The notes under the pieces are model-generated. The model ran no database searches. It had not been told where the DNA came from and saw nothing but the letters and a program-made list of their open reading frames with translations. DNA of 64,000 nt from Actinernus sp. WN-2022. Its lineage: Eukaryota; Cnidaria; Anthozoa; Actiniaria; Actinernidae. The position numbers and the translations under genes were made by a program. Below are positions 38,743-52,600 of this stretch, in pieces. Every line of letters starts with the position of its first letter. Positions within the stretch are counted from its first letter, which is position 1. The stretch lies in NCBI GenBank assembly GCA_030867875.1, contig JAOWCC010001751.1, positions 27,334,369 through 27,398,368 of the forward strand. The letters run 5' to 3'.

Positions 38743-40647
38743 TTAAACAACAGATGTGGCGTGACAAACCTGCGCTAACAAACTACCACAGCCACGGCCA
38801 GGAGGGAGCCGTAAACTAGACGATAGCCTGCCTCTCGCCTTCGGTGACTGCATATTACGAAGCCTCAACTCCTTCGCTAAGGGACTCCTCTCGGTGTTTC
38901 GATATTTCAAATCGGGCGAATATCCCCGGTGTCTCTCGTGTTGTAATCGACAATTGGGACACGGAGACTCCGGTAGAGTCATCTCCCTTCCGTTACTAAA
39001 AGACCGTAGAGAGGACAGCCGTTGTACTCTGTCCACTGCATTCTCCTCGTCTGATATGGCATTCTCACAGTCTGTTGTCCTGTTGTCAGTACACTTGTAT
39101 CCATTGTGAAATTCAGTTTCGGGTGACTTGTATCCCTGCTCTCTCTGCGGAGATCCAACTAGAAGGAAACCTGTGACTCGAGATTGTGTCTTTCTATCGA
39201 TGCTTCCGTTGAAAACACACCCATTTAAACTTCGTCTACGAGAATTTCTGTTTCCTTCAGAGCGCCGACGACGCACATCGACGTCTTCACTCCTGCGTCT
39301 TTTACTCCTTAATACAGTCTTGCGGTCATCTTCCGACAGCCTGCCGTCCGACATAGTCCGGTTCCTAGTTTTCCGAGTTTCGGGTCCCATTGGCAGGTTT
39401 TCCTTCAGCACTTGGTCGCTTTCGGTCGTGTCACCATCCACTGTGGATCGAAATTCTGCGGAGGATACATCGCAAGTTTTCCGCATCTTTTCGTCAACTT
39501 GATTCAAAAGCAGCTCATCATCTTCACTGGTTGATGTTGATATTTGCCTAATGCGTGTACTTCTCTTCTCTCGGGCGGGAAAACATCTGTCTGTTAAGAC
39601 ATCGTCGATATTACTTTGTTTACTCTTCTCCGTGGATGTGTCGCTTGCTGTCATCAGTTCACAGGGCTGCGCCTGATAGGATAACTGTCTACGACTACGT
39701 AGTGACCTGTTAGGGCTCAACTGCGAGCTATCCTCCCTCGTTACACCTGACATACTCTCCACCGAGGAGCTCTCCGATGTCTGTCCCCTCGTTCTGGGTC
39801 GACGGAGTCCAATGCAGTACTCGCTCTCCAGTTCTTGGTTTCTCTTTGCCTCGGTATCAGTTGTCGAGCTTGCTCGTCGTCTTGTTCGCGATGTTTGCGG
39901 CACTTCACTATTCCCCACGTGCTCTCGCCATTTTGTTCGTGGACTAGGGACCTTATCCGATGGTTCTGACCGAGGGACCTCATCCGAAGACTCGTCCAAA
40001 CTCTCCACCTTAAGGATCCTGAGGGACCTTCTTGGTGTGTCACTGCTGTCATCTGAAGAGCCACACTCAACATCAAGTCTACGCCCCCTGACGGATCTCC
40101 TCCGTTCCCTAATATTATTAAGGTATTCTGCAGGGTTCTTCTGTACCTCTGTGCCAGTCTCCTGAGTTGATCTTTCTTGGTTCTCGGAGTTCTGTCTCAT
40201 TCTCGCTGCGATAACGGTCGAGCTCTTTCTAGTTCTCACACGCGAAGAATTCTCAGAGTCTGAAGGCTGCTGTTCGCCTCTTAGATCCTCCCCTGTCTCG
40301 TCACTTGGCCCTCCATTACCTCCACCACTCCCTCCGCCTGATCCTTGTTCGGGGTTCGTCTGAGCCAGGTTGCTACCATTACTGAACTGAATACTTGACG
40401 TCGACGAGCCGCCCATAGAGATCCGCCCTTTAGGATCTCCCCCGTCAGGTCCCCCCGCAGGGGCACTACCGTCCCCGCTGAAGTTCTCTCTGCAGGCGGC
40501 ACGGATCCAGTTCACTTCGCTCTCGTCCACGTCCAGGGAGTCGTCCGTCATCAACTCGTGAGCTTTCCAGAAGACTCTCTCGCGCGCGCGGAACAATTCT
40601 CGCCGCATCTTCTCGCGTTTGCTTACCATATAACACAGGTTACGAAG
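38743..40647 (-). CDS. JADE gene, exon 14 (last)
   Basis: Acceptor TTGCCTCCTCAG; starts in phase 0 with [18 protein letters not shown] and runs 634 codons to TAA. It is highly polar with many Ser, Arg and acidic clusters (for example [26 protein letters not shown]) that look like nuclear-localisation and phosphorylation regions. Near the C terminus, [11 protein letters not shown] and [18 protein letters not shown] stand out as less repetitive and may be a conserved motif. Confidence 0.93.
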   Translation of the reverse strand, partial: LRNLCYMVSKREKMRRELFRARERVFWKAHELMTDDSLDVDESEVNWIRAACRENFSGDGSAPAGGPDGGDPKGRISMGGSSTSSIQFSNGSNLAQTNPEQGSGGGSGGGNGGPSDETGEDLRGEQQPSDSENSSRVRTRKSSTVIAARMRQNSENQERSTQETGTEVQKNPAEYLNNIRERRRSVRGRRLDVECGSSDDSSDTPRRSLRILKVESLDESSDEVPRSEPSDKVPSPRTKWREHVGNSEVPQTSRTRRRASSTTDTEAKRNQELESEYCIGLRRPRTRGQTSESSSVESMSGVTREDSSQLSPNRSLRSRRQLSYQAQPCELMTASDTSTEKSKQSNIDDVLTDRCFPAREKRSTRIRQISTSTSEDDELLLNQVDEKMRKTCDVSSAEFRSTVDGDTTESDQVLKENLPMGPETRKTRNRTMSDGRLSEDDRKTVLRSKRRRSEDVDVRRRRSEGNRNSRRRSLNGCVFNGSIDRKTQSRVTGFLLVGSPQREQGYKSPETEFHNGYKCTDNRTTDCENAISDEENAVDRVQRLSSLRSFSNGREMTLPESPCPNCRLQHERHRGYSPDLKYRNTERSPLAKELRLRNMQSPKARGRLSSSLRLPPGRGCGSLLAQVCHATSVV

Positions 40648-43600
40648 CTGAGGAGGCAATTACTCAGTGTTAACAGCAATAGAAACCTTTTATAATAAAT
40701 ATATCCTTTCCTTACCCTGCTAACGGCACTTTTTTTCGGAGGGTGGGGAGGGGGAGGAGCAAGAGTGTTTATGGGTGGTTTTCATTCCCCTCTACCGTAC
40801 ACCACAGGTAACCCAAAATCAAGCTTGCCGTTAAAAAAAAAAAACTAAACAGAGTGTACTGATGTCTACTGGTAATATTAAAGCACTAGTTAGGTGAAAC
40901 AAATGCTCTCTTTAAAGGAAAGTTACCAAACTAAGCCTCGGCTGAAAAAGAATATGTGTTCTCAAGTGTTTGTTATGGATGCCTAAGTCTGCTGTTATGT
41001 TTGTCTCCAGTAAATTGTGCATTAGATGTCATTTATGCACCGATTTTCCTGTCGATAAAACTCATTTGAATTTCCTGCGCGCCGCCATCTTGGATCTCAT
41101 AGCGTCAGTGTTGCCCCTATTGTTACACAACAAGAGCTATTGTTTTCTGACAATAGGGGCAACACTGTGACGTCATAAAATCCAAGATGGCGGCGCGCAG
41201 GAAATTTAAATGAGTTTTATCCACAGAAAAATCGATGTATAAATGATAGTATACAATTTACTGGAGACAAACACAAAAACAGAATTATGCATGCATTACA
41301 ATCATTTGAAAACAAACAGTGTTTCAGCCAGATTCCCTTTAAAGGAGTCCATTTTCAAAAACACTAAACAAAGGTAACGTGGCGCCTTGATCTGCCGACC
41401 TCGCTTTCATGTTTGTCCCAATCTCTCGTGCTCAACATCTGAGCGCGCCGGCAAAAATAGGAGGATCGTTACGTAGGCTAATGGCTACCTACCCTTTCCA
41501 TGTCACAGCGCATTTTCAATAGTTGTTCGATCTGGTGTTGTAGGTTACGACTGATGTCTGCTGCACCCTGTTTACCAGATAGCTTTTCCTGTTGTTTAAT
41601 GGTTGGTGGTAACAACGGAACGTCATCCCTGGACTAAGAGCACCAAAAAAGTGTCAATTGACAATCAACAATGGAGACAAAGAATTGTTAATCTAACGAG
41701 CGATGTGGAACTCAGACCGGTACGAGTTCAATTCAGGCACCATTTAAACCCTTGTAGGAACTAGTCTCCGTGTACACGAGACCGGGAAGAAAAATTATCT
41801 CAGACCGGTATGACTCATGCACTCTGGTTGCAGGACAGGCACGAGTTTCACCAGAAAGGTCTCAAGTCAGACCGGTACAAGACTTTCCCATGTAAACCGA
41901 ATCAGATTGGTCCGAGATTTTCTAAGCTAAAGGCTTTGAGTGAATTTTCGCCCCGCCTCGTGTACCCAGTCGGTAGTTTCGTACTGGTCTCATGTAAACA
42001 GTATCATACCGGTCTGAGTTCGTACCGGTCTCATGTAATCACCTCCTAATTAAGATGCTGGGAACGTTCAAAGTACATGAAATATAGGATGAAGATTACA
42101 GTTGTTCATTATTATGGGGGATGGGGACAGTGAGATAGGCAATCTGACTGTGGGGTATGGGGCTAATGTATTACATGTACGTAGATCAATAGACCTTTAT
42201 CACCTGGTAGCTATCCTGGAATACAATCATTGTTCATGCCCGTTCAACCTTGGTTAAACACATTTCAGAACGAGGCTGGGCGGGCAAGAACAATGATTGA
42301 TGGCTGCTACTTGATAAAGGTCTATTATAACTACACTAAGTTAAAGTAAGCAAGTGAATGATGAGAACACAGGGGAGAAGGATGGGAGTTCGAAGCTCTC
42401 TACATATGAGCATTACATTGTATACCGTAACGTACGTGGAATTCAATGCTGTACATACAAATACGATTCAGCCATAACAGACCTTTCGCTTTAGCGTCCA
42501 ATACGAGTGCACGTGTGCTACTAGCTCCTTTGGCATCCCTAAGTCCTTGGTGGCTTCTGCGACATTGACATACTTGTAGAACTCACTCTCCATCTGCTTT
42601 AAGCTGCAATTATTAGCACGTTTGAAAGTTGGCCATGTCATGACGTCACACAAGTGCCGCCTCTCGTCACAGACTCACTTCAATCCCAGTCTCCCTCTCT
42701 CTCGGGGATTGAAGTGAGTCCGCGATGAGGCAGTTGTTTCCTCAGGCTAGTGTTGTGGGGTAAGGGATCATTCTAGATTCAACTTGTCTGTGACCCGTCT
42801 CTTGCTTTTCCTAACGTCCAAAAAATGAGCGGCGATAACGATTGAGCGACTAGCAATATAGTGGATCTGATCGCCACTCGTTCCCGCTAATTTCTTGAAA
42901 ATTAGGAAAAGATAGAAACTGATGGAAAGACGGCTCTCAGTCTAAGGTTCAGCTAACATAACCCATCAATAACATTTCACTTTCTTTATAACAGAATTTG
43001 AAATCAGAGGAAAATACCACTAGCAGCTGTTGCTAGTCAGTTGTCACTAATTTTTTCTACCAACATGGTCTGATCCACTAGCAATGGAATGGTCTGACCC
43101 ACTAGCAATGGAATGGTCTGATCCAATAGCAAAAATAGTTCAGCAAGATTCTACAATATGTATTAGCAAACAGCAGTTGTGAGTTCTCATCAGATTGTAC
43201 TTACATTTCTAAAAATCACTCTAACGAAGGGCTGACGCTCGAAACGTCAGCTGCTACTCTCTTCTTGCAGCAATTAGCATACCTTAATTGACTTTTACTT
43301 GATACAAGTATATTGGGTGGGTGCACGAGCCTAATTTCAAGCCATGTATAAGATACTGGGCTGAAAAGGCAGATTTGTACACAGGGATGTAGATAATAGC
43401 CAGATAACGGCCATTTCCCCGGCTTAATCACCTTGGTTTCAATAATGGCCTGGCTTTGAAGCAAAAATAAGCACACAGCATTATAAAATGGCCCCTCTAT
43501 GACTATGTTTAGTCCTGCTATCTCGAAAATTATCTACATCCCTGGGACAAACTACAGCACTGACACAGCACAGTTACTGTACGGCAAGCCGTGACACTGA

Positions 43601-46600
43601 AATGGTTTGTTTTTGTCCTGCTGATCCAATCAAATTACAGAGTTATGGTATAGTAAGTTACAGTACGGTTATATGTTGTTCCACTAATACGAAATCCACT
43701 CTAATGACACCACTAGGCCACACCGCGGCAAAACGGCACGCGCATGCGCTGTTGATGAGCCAAAACTAAAAGAAAACAGAGGTAATCACTCCCGTACGAA
43801 TATGCAATGTTTCGCAAAAAAAAAACAGGAAAACTACTTAAAAGCTAAGCCTAAGACTTTAACAGGTTGAAGTATTCTTAATTTGTAATTCACTGTGAGT
43901 TTACTAAGTTATAAAATTATTTACGTCCTCGGAAATTTGTATTTGAAACCAGAGCCTTCGTTCTTTCAACCATCGGAGCACAACGTTTTACATTAAACTT
44001 GAAAGTGTTTTTTTCATCCATTAATAAAAATGGTACTGACTTCAAGGGGAGAGTTCCTTTCAGACTTTGTGTTGAAATAGGGAGCACATAAACAGGAAAA
44101 AAACCTTAGTACGCTTACCGTTTCTGTCTAAGGTTTTCTGCATCTTCTTTGTTCTGTTTATTCTTCTCTGGAGAGCACTGGGGAGATTTATTCTTGTGAC
44201 AATGTTTGGCACAGTAACACTAAACGAACCAGAACAAGTATAATCGACGCATTAACCGCATGTTTCAAGCTTTCTCAGCAAGTTGTAATAAGAGGTGGGC
44301 ATTATAAATCAGGGGTCCCCCAAAAAATTCTGAGCAAGGAAAAATGGGCCCACAAATCGTGCAAGAGAACTTAAGCAGATCCAGAGCTATAAAATGGCCA
44401 TAAAAAATACCCCCCCCCCTGATTTCTAATAGTCCACCCCTAAGATTTATTTCATCAAAGTCCACTTACTATATGCCTGACACCATCAACAGCACTATCA
44501 TCTAGAACGGTCCTCATGTCCAAACCATTCTTAAATCCACAAGTTACATGGAATGCAGTTACACACGACTTCACCTGGCATTCAAAAATGTCAAGGTTTT
44601 GAACAATTAGAAAACAACAAGTACAATGTACAGTATATATCTAGTATAGGTGGTAAGGTATCACTCAAATTGAGCCCCAGTCAAACAATTTCAACATCAC
44701 TCTAACATTGGTTGAAGCCATTTGTTGAAAGGTGTTGAAAGTATGTTGGAGAGTTTGACTTTGTCTGTAGGTCATGTCACACAGTTACAAGATCAGTTTC
44801 AACAAATGTTGTGCCAATGTTGAATCAGTTTGACTGGGACTTAAAGAATAGGTTTTAATGTGGCAGGCTTACAATCCTGACAACCTGATTTGAAAAAGCT
44901 GTACTTTAGTCACCTCGTTGGCTAATAGTCAACAATGAGCAAAACAGGGTGTGAAATTGCAACCAATTCACTAATACGACTAGAACATGTCTGGCAAGTA
45001 AAATGCACAGATTAGTCAGCAACTTGGCTACTAACATTCGCTTGCTGGCAACTACATTTTATTTGCTAAGTTGCAACAATTGATTTTGTTAGGCCTGTGC
45101 ACTTATAGGAACTGAGAATGTTTGTCTAGTCATTTTAGTTCGATCTTGAACTGAATTCTGTATTTCGACAAATAATTTATTGGCTGCAATTGTTTTGTTT
45201 TTGAAAACCAGCTTTTCTTCTACTCACTATCACAACATAGAGTAGCTTACCCAATCAGATTGCATTATTCATGTTAGAACACCAGTTGAATTCTACTAAA
45301 CTACAATATAATACACCCAGTACCAACAATGTTTTCATCTGTATCGTTCAACTGGTAAATTGCACATCATAAGAATATCAGAACCAACAGCATATCCTGC
45401 CAATTAAATGTGTGGAGCACTGTTCTATACATACCGTACATTGAATGCAGGCTCCCATCTTCTCTCTACATATATAACACACAAGATTCCACCTACTGGA
45501 CTGTTAAAAATTGAAAAAGGCTAGTTAAACTTAAAATTCTTTGCCTACAAAATCAATTCAATCATTACAGGGGTTGCATTTACACACAAATGGGGTCTCT
45601 GATGCCCATAATTATGTGGGAAGCAGAAATGTTATTATTTGGGGTTCTAGGATGCAGGAAAAACTTTGAAGAAGACAAAGAGCTTATAGAGGAGCAGTTT
45701 GATTAACAGCAAGCAAAATCAAATAAGTTGTATAATCTGACCTTTTAGATGCAACAGTTATAATTTTTTAATGTTTCTAACTATATTTTTGTTTCACTCT
45801 CTTTCACTTTCAAACACAAATTATTGTACTACAATTTCACAATCTTGTTCCACCAGAAATGGTTTACTTAATGTTTACATGAGGGAGGGCTGGGTTCTAG
45901 ATAAGAACTGTGCATGTGTGGGTTACATGCTTTCAAAATGCCATTTGGACCATTATATATTGTACAGGGACACTTACATTTCATTTAAGGAGGTCCCATA
46001 CTATACTATTCAAAGGCTAAAGTGAACAAGTTGCACCGTAAATTTGTTGTCGGTAATGCAGCCCCTGCATTATCACTAATACACATTTGCAGGGGGGAAA
46101 ACCCCTGACATTTCACTGACTTTTCACTGACCAAGAAGCATTTTTCACTGACCTCCAGTGCATGCTCATATTTGTTCCAAATATTCAATCGCTACTTTGG
46201 AACAGCAACATTGAACAAAACAGCCAAAATATAGGTATGTGAAGCCTGAAAATAAAAAATCCCTGACTTTTAACTGACATTTCATTGAAATTTGTGATTT
46301 CCTTGACCAAATCCCTGACAATTCCCTGACCTTGAAAAAGAATTCCCTGCCTTTTCCCTGACCATGGGGTCCCTGTAACAGTCAAGTAGGCATTATTTTG
46401 TAACCCAAGATCCCTGGTAGCAGTCTCCTTTTCCTCCCTTTCTTTTGTTATCAAAGTAGACTGCCCCCGGTTGCAACATTTTTTTGTTGAGCATGCATTA
46501 CGTTACCAAGGGGATGACCAGTGGACGGGATGATCAGTGAGAAGAGAGTGATCCCACAGTAATTAGTATGCAAACTACTGATTGACGTTGGTGGGTATGC

Positions 46601-49600
46601 ATTATCATAGTGGGCTCAAATTAAAATCAGCAAATCTTTAACACAAACATGCATACTGTACTATTTATTACATGGTTTTGGACAGCGGTTAGATCAAACA
46701 ATGTTGTGACTGGGGACAGAGCCTTCTTTCCCCCACCAGTCCGATTACAGAAAGGGAGGAATAGAAGGGTGTGCAAGCAGGGAATACACCAAGATAAACT
46801 GAATCAATGTTAAAATCTTACTGGGATGTTCTCTATCTTTATTATTGGTTCCATCCTCTCTACACTCCCAAATCCAACCTCCGGTATCCACAGTGCACAG
46901 CTAACATGTACCCATTTCTTACCAATCCTGTCAGACAAACATCAATTCCATTAATAGCTTATCATCACAATGCAATATAATTTAGACAAGGGGCAAAAGG
47001 ATGAAAGAAATGCAAAACATTGATTGATCTGTAAAACTTTAGATTAAAAGACTGAGCCTGGGATTCAATTGTTCATACGACACTTGACGTCACTTGTTCA
47101 CGCAACACTTGATGTCTGCGACTTGGCCTGTTATCTACAGCACCCAAAACAACTGCTCTTGAACTAAACAAATGTTTCACTGGAACCAGTGATTGTTACA
47201 CACTGCTTCTGATGAGTCCTTAGGAGTTGCTCCATAAAAAGTATGAATCCCAGACCAAAAACAATGAGTACTAAAACGGAAAACAATGAGTCACAGAATA
47301 AGAATCAAATCAGAGTTTGCCAAAATTCTAGCATTAAATTATTGTGGGAATCTGGAATACAAGGTTGTTTGATAGGTCTTACAACCACTTTGTAATCAAT
47401 TGGCTTTGATCACATGTTGTCGATGGTGACAAAACATGAGGAGGGTATTGATATAGCCTTGCCACATTAAATGTTTTGCATCATTGGGGATGCATCAGAG
47501 ATTGAGCCAGAAATGGAGCCAGAAGGGACAATTTGGCCCTTTTGCCATTTAATTTCCCTTGGAAGCAGGACAAAATGGGAAAACTTGACCCTTACTGTAT
47601 TTTCTCAAGGGACAAATGCATTTTTAAAGCGGGGATGGTGCAATGGTGCAGCCTAGCTCGTTCCTTGAAATGCATGTCATAAAATAAATTGCATCTTTTT
47701 TATATTTATGCTGCCATAAATAATGCAGAGCTAACAAAATCACTCTGACTTGAGATTTTGTTGGCTACAAAATTCAGCATGAAAAGAATCATTGGCTCAG
47801 AGTCATTAAAGGGGCACTCAGTCCATCGGATTGAACCTTAAGTTTTTTTAACAAGAGACTGTACAAAAATTTCAAATAACCCCCTCAGATAGAAGAGAAA
47901 TACAATTGTGAATGTCCTGATACATGTATGCTTTTCAAACGTGTTCAATAGAGCATGGCAAAGATTAAAGTGGATTACAAGAGCTTATTCTAAAACTTGA
48001 TTTTAGATTACAGTGAACCAATTTTAAGTTACTCTAAGTTTATCTTAAAAGCAGAATTTTCCATCCACCAGAATCTTTACCATCCTTCATCAAAATAGTC
48101 AGACTCAGATTTGTATAGGTAATCGCATGGGGCCGAGTAAAATTAATGATAAATTTCACGCATGTTTTCAAAGTTTGCAAACTTGCAAAACACAAGTGAA
48201 GTTTATCATTAATTTTATGAGGACTCATGCCATTACTTGTTTATAATATTAGAGGACAAAATTTTACAAGATAAAGACATTGAAAACAAAACCTACGGCT
48301 ACGCAACTACATGTGCTTGATGAATAACCTAGTCAAACTGATTAATTGTCATTACATTCGCTTCACGTAATCTCGACGGCAGAAAATCACAGTGTTTCAA
48401 ATTAAACTATATCTTAATTACTATACTATTTGCTCTTACAGAAATTAAAGTGGAAACGAGGAACTTCTGAACTTAGTTTGTCAGGCAAACAAACTCAAAC
48501 TCACTCTGACAGTCACTGTCAAAAGATCATGCAGTAACAAAATTGTTGACAATTAAGCTAAATACCACAGTTTTCACTTAAAAAATCCTTCAGAAAGTTG
48601 TAGAATAACACTTAACAGATTAGTGGACTCACCTATAAACTTTTTGCTGTCATTAAATGCTTGAGAAATCCTTATTTGTTCGCTTTTTGGAACACATTAT
48701 TTTGTACACTCGAGCTGAAGGCAAACTAAAATTATCGACAAACTTTGACAAAACAAAGCCTGTTGCTAGGCAACTTATCAACTAATCGCATACAAGTAAT
48801 ACTGCCCTCAATTACGAAAAAAGCCCTCTGTCATTAGCCAATCAGAGTTGGGTAATTTTGCCCTCTATGTTATAAGAGTAGTTATTGTCGTCTTTCGTCA
48901 TGAGAAAGTTTCTCATTTGAGGGTTGACTGTGCCTCTAAGTCCTAATTCTTTTTCCTACCCTATGGTATTCATGGCAAAAAGTTATCAGTGAAAATAATA
49001 ATGAAGTTTTTTCTTAAAATACTTCCACCTGGATGTATTTAGAATTCGCCTCAGATGGAAAATAAGCAAGTGTAGGTGGCTATTTTGCAGTATATAGAGT
49101 TTTGGTAAAATGTCTGAACATTGCCTACAATTTTCACAGCTGGGAACATCTTCTTGACAGACTGGTATTCTTCCCGGCTCCTGGCCTCTAAACATATGCC
49201 TGTACTTCTCACTTTTTAAAAGCAAGCCTTTTTAACACCTACTTTGCTTTCTTTATGGCTCCACCACTATTTGGACACAGGTGACAAGGAGGAGAGGCAA
49301 TGCCCCATCGGCATGGCTTACATAGCCAACTTCCAGCTGGAATATTCTGTATTCCATAGCATGCCTGATGAACACAGATGTCACAGGAATCACAGAACAC
49401 CATCTCATTACCTTCCTCGCTATCAGGCTAAAGGGAAATAAAATGCACAGATTGTTACTGGAAAACATAAGGTGGCTGTGTCAAGGAAGTGATCAATTGG
49501 AAACGTTTTATTATTATTATTGTTTTGTTTTCTGATGGCTTCATGCAAGCAAGGTCCTGATAAAAAGAATGAAATTTGATGAACAAGAGAAGGAATACTT

Positions 49601-52600
49601 TTACTTTAGGGTAATTAAATTACCATTATCTAACATCATTAACTGATGGCAGACTCATAAATTTGAAGACTATGACCTGATCTTTGGGGACATCTAAACT
49701 AACTCAAATGTCTACCCCTTTATTTGCTTTTGAAACACTGTTTCACCAAGGTAACAGTAGCACTCCACTGCAATTTTAAAGACCCAGGGTCTATCTTAGA
49801 ATTAAACAAAAAACTGAACTACGTTACTAAACTAAATGGGTGGCTGACACACCAGAAATAAAACCTTGTGTAACAGAATTAGGGGCAATAACAATGTTAT
49901 TAAGTAATGCTCTGGCTAAGAATGATAGCACTGAACGGCAAGGAATGTAAAAAAGGTGGTAATTTTCTATTCTTATTACTCGTATTTTCATTGGTTAATA
50001 CTCATAAATTCCACAGAAAACAATAATATTGAAAAAAATAATTTTCTTTCAATGATTGTTGAAGTTTTAATTTATTCTTGATCAATGGCTTAGCTTCAAA
50101 GAATATTGTATGTGGGGAAAGTTCTCAAATTTGCAATTGAAAGATCTTTTGTTTTCTCCCTTTCCGATTGGCTGGATGGTGGCTTCTTTGAGTTTTCACA
50201 GAAAAAAGAGCCAATAGCATAAACAATAATTGATTTTCTGGGTGTAGTTTGCACTTAAGGCATATTCAATATGTGGGAATATGCCCAACTGACTGCTGCA
50301 ACCTACTGCCTTTTGCTACAGTTCTTAGCTGAATCATTAATACCAACAGAGCACTTACATTATGCCGTCATTGAACTACAGCTACCACAATCCTATTCAA
50401 ATTATTATTCTTATTCAGATTGTTTAAACCTTTGATAATACCAGAATAATGGCCTAGATAAGAAGACAACATGATCTGCACAAGGAGTTCTGGTAGCTGT
50501 AGTATGTGACATCATCATGTAAATGTCTTATGTGATCCTTACCGACTGACAAACATCACAGCACACACTTTCATCATACTCAATGCTTAGACCTTTCTGA
50601 GTGACAATAGCATATCCCATGTTCTCATAACACTACAACAGAAATTCAGAGAAATTAACAATAAACCATGACACATCTACATGTACTAGTAAATGCTTAT
50701 TTTAACTGTATGTAAAACAAAACAAACTCAAAAGTAATCTTATCAGTTTGTATTTTCTAAAGTAATTAGAATTGTTGTATTGGACTGCATTCAACTTATA
50801 TTTAAGCTCCATAATTTTGTTTCTTCGTCCAATGCTATTTGGCTATTGTCTGCCATCTTATTTTTTCTCTACAAGTGTATGTTTACCCAGCTGTACATGA
50901 AAAAAAAAAAAAAAATTCTAATCATGAATTTCTGAAGATTAAATATTATGCTCCATCCAATGCTCATATGTAAAGTACTGTATTTCCTCACATCCTCACA
51001 TGTAAGCCGCACCTCACATATAATTAAGCTGCACCCAAACTTTGGCTGACAAACGTGATCCGGCAATGCTAAAAAATCTAAGGAAAAACTCACTCACTAT
51101 AAGCTGCACCCCAAACTCGGGAAGAATAATCTTTTGTTTGAGTTCACAACTGCTTGAAGCAAAACTTCTTCCAACTGCTGTTGCAACATATAGTTTCACC
51201 AGAAAATCTTACTTTCTTGTGCGCTTAAAGGAATGAAGTTCCTTAAATATGTTGTTGGTTAATGGTTTCTGAAGTCATTTAAAGACAGCAGGTTAAAATG
51301 TACACAAGAAAGGACAAAGAAAGTTGTAACCTGGCAGTTTGTTGTTGTGATATGACGAAGTTTAGCTTCAATTATGGGCATTTATGAACTCGAACACAAG
51401 ACTACTCTTACTGAATTTTGTGGTGTGGCTTATACACAAGGTTTATCCTTAAACCTTTTGGGAAAAACAAGCTTCTGTTTTAATCAGGCTGATGTTAGGG
51501 GTACAGCTTATGTGTTGAGGTGCTGCTTGTACGTGATAAAATAAGGAAAATCAAAATGGCTCTATTGAGAGCCACCAAACTTGCAAAAGCAATGACCAGT
51601 GCTTAGTTTCTTTTGGTTTCGTGTGGTGTTTAGTAGTATACCGTAACTCGCTTGAGCTAATAAAAAATATTTCTTTCAAAATTTTAATTTATGTAAATTT
51701 ACGGAACCTTGTACGGATGTTCTCGTAGATAAGCTGGACCCCCGATTATCCGTGAGTGAATAAGGTATTATGCCCCTGCCACCTCTTTTGCCCCTTTCTC
51801 AATGGCCTATTTTTTTGGTGACCCTCCATTTTTGGGGATTCAAACAATTATGACCCTCCCCCTTTCTCAACCCCCCTCTCCTACTAATTTGTGATCAGTC
51901 CCTAACAACATATCATAATGCAACACTAACTAAGTAATAATAATTATTGCAAGTCTATTTCTTAATACCTTGTCCTCGAGATAAGCAATAGCCTTCTCAA
52001 AAGCACCTTCTTCTAGTTCTACACGACCTAAAACCAAAACAGATAATATTAATCATATGCACAAAATAATTACCAGAAATATAACCAATATTGTTACATA
52101 GCCAAATTAAGTTTTCAGACACAATGCACACTCTCATTGGCTGATTCAGGGTCACGTGGCAGTCATCAAAATCCAATGTATCCTGCAGGGGCAACAATTT
52201 AATCAGTGCGTTTTGTTTCCCCTCAATCCTCGATGTTAAGGACCTCGGGGAAACAAAACTCACTATTTCCCTTGGGACCAGTGTACAATATTGACCAAAT
52301 CCAAATATGGCCACAGGTAATTTGCAGAATGTTGTTAAGCTCAATGTTTTCAGAAGAATAAACTTTGCCAGCAGTGAATGTCAGCATGGTTTATAATTTG
52401 GAAATTATTCACTCTTGTGATTTTATCAAGGTTTAAAGTATATGCATTTTTTTTTTACCAAAACAAGGCAAATCTGGCATTAACAAGTCTCTAATTTTGA
52501 GATGCAATATCTTAAATACACTTTTTGCTATATCAATCAAACTTACCAAATTATTGCTTGTAAAGTGATATTTTAGACTGTAGTTTTTATACAAAGACTC

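Noticed and set aside
38894..40165. Plus-strand open frames of 71-124 codons
   Set aside because: They are antisense shadows of the long JADE exon on the minus strand.
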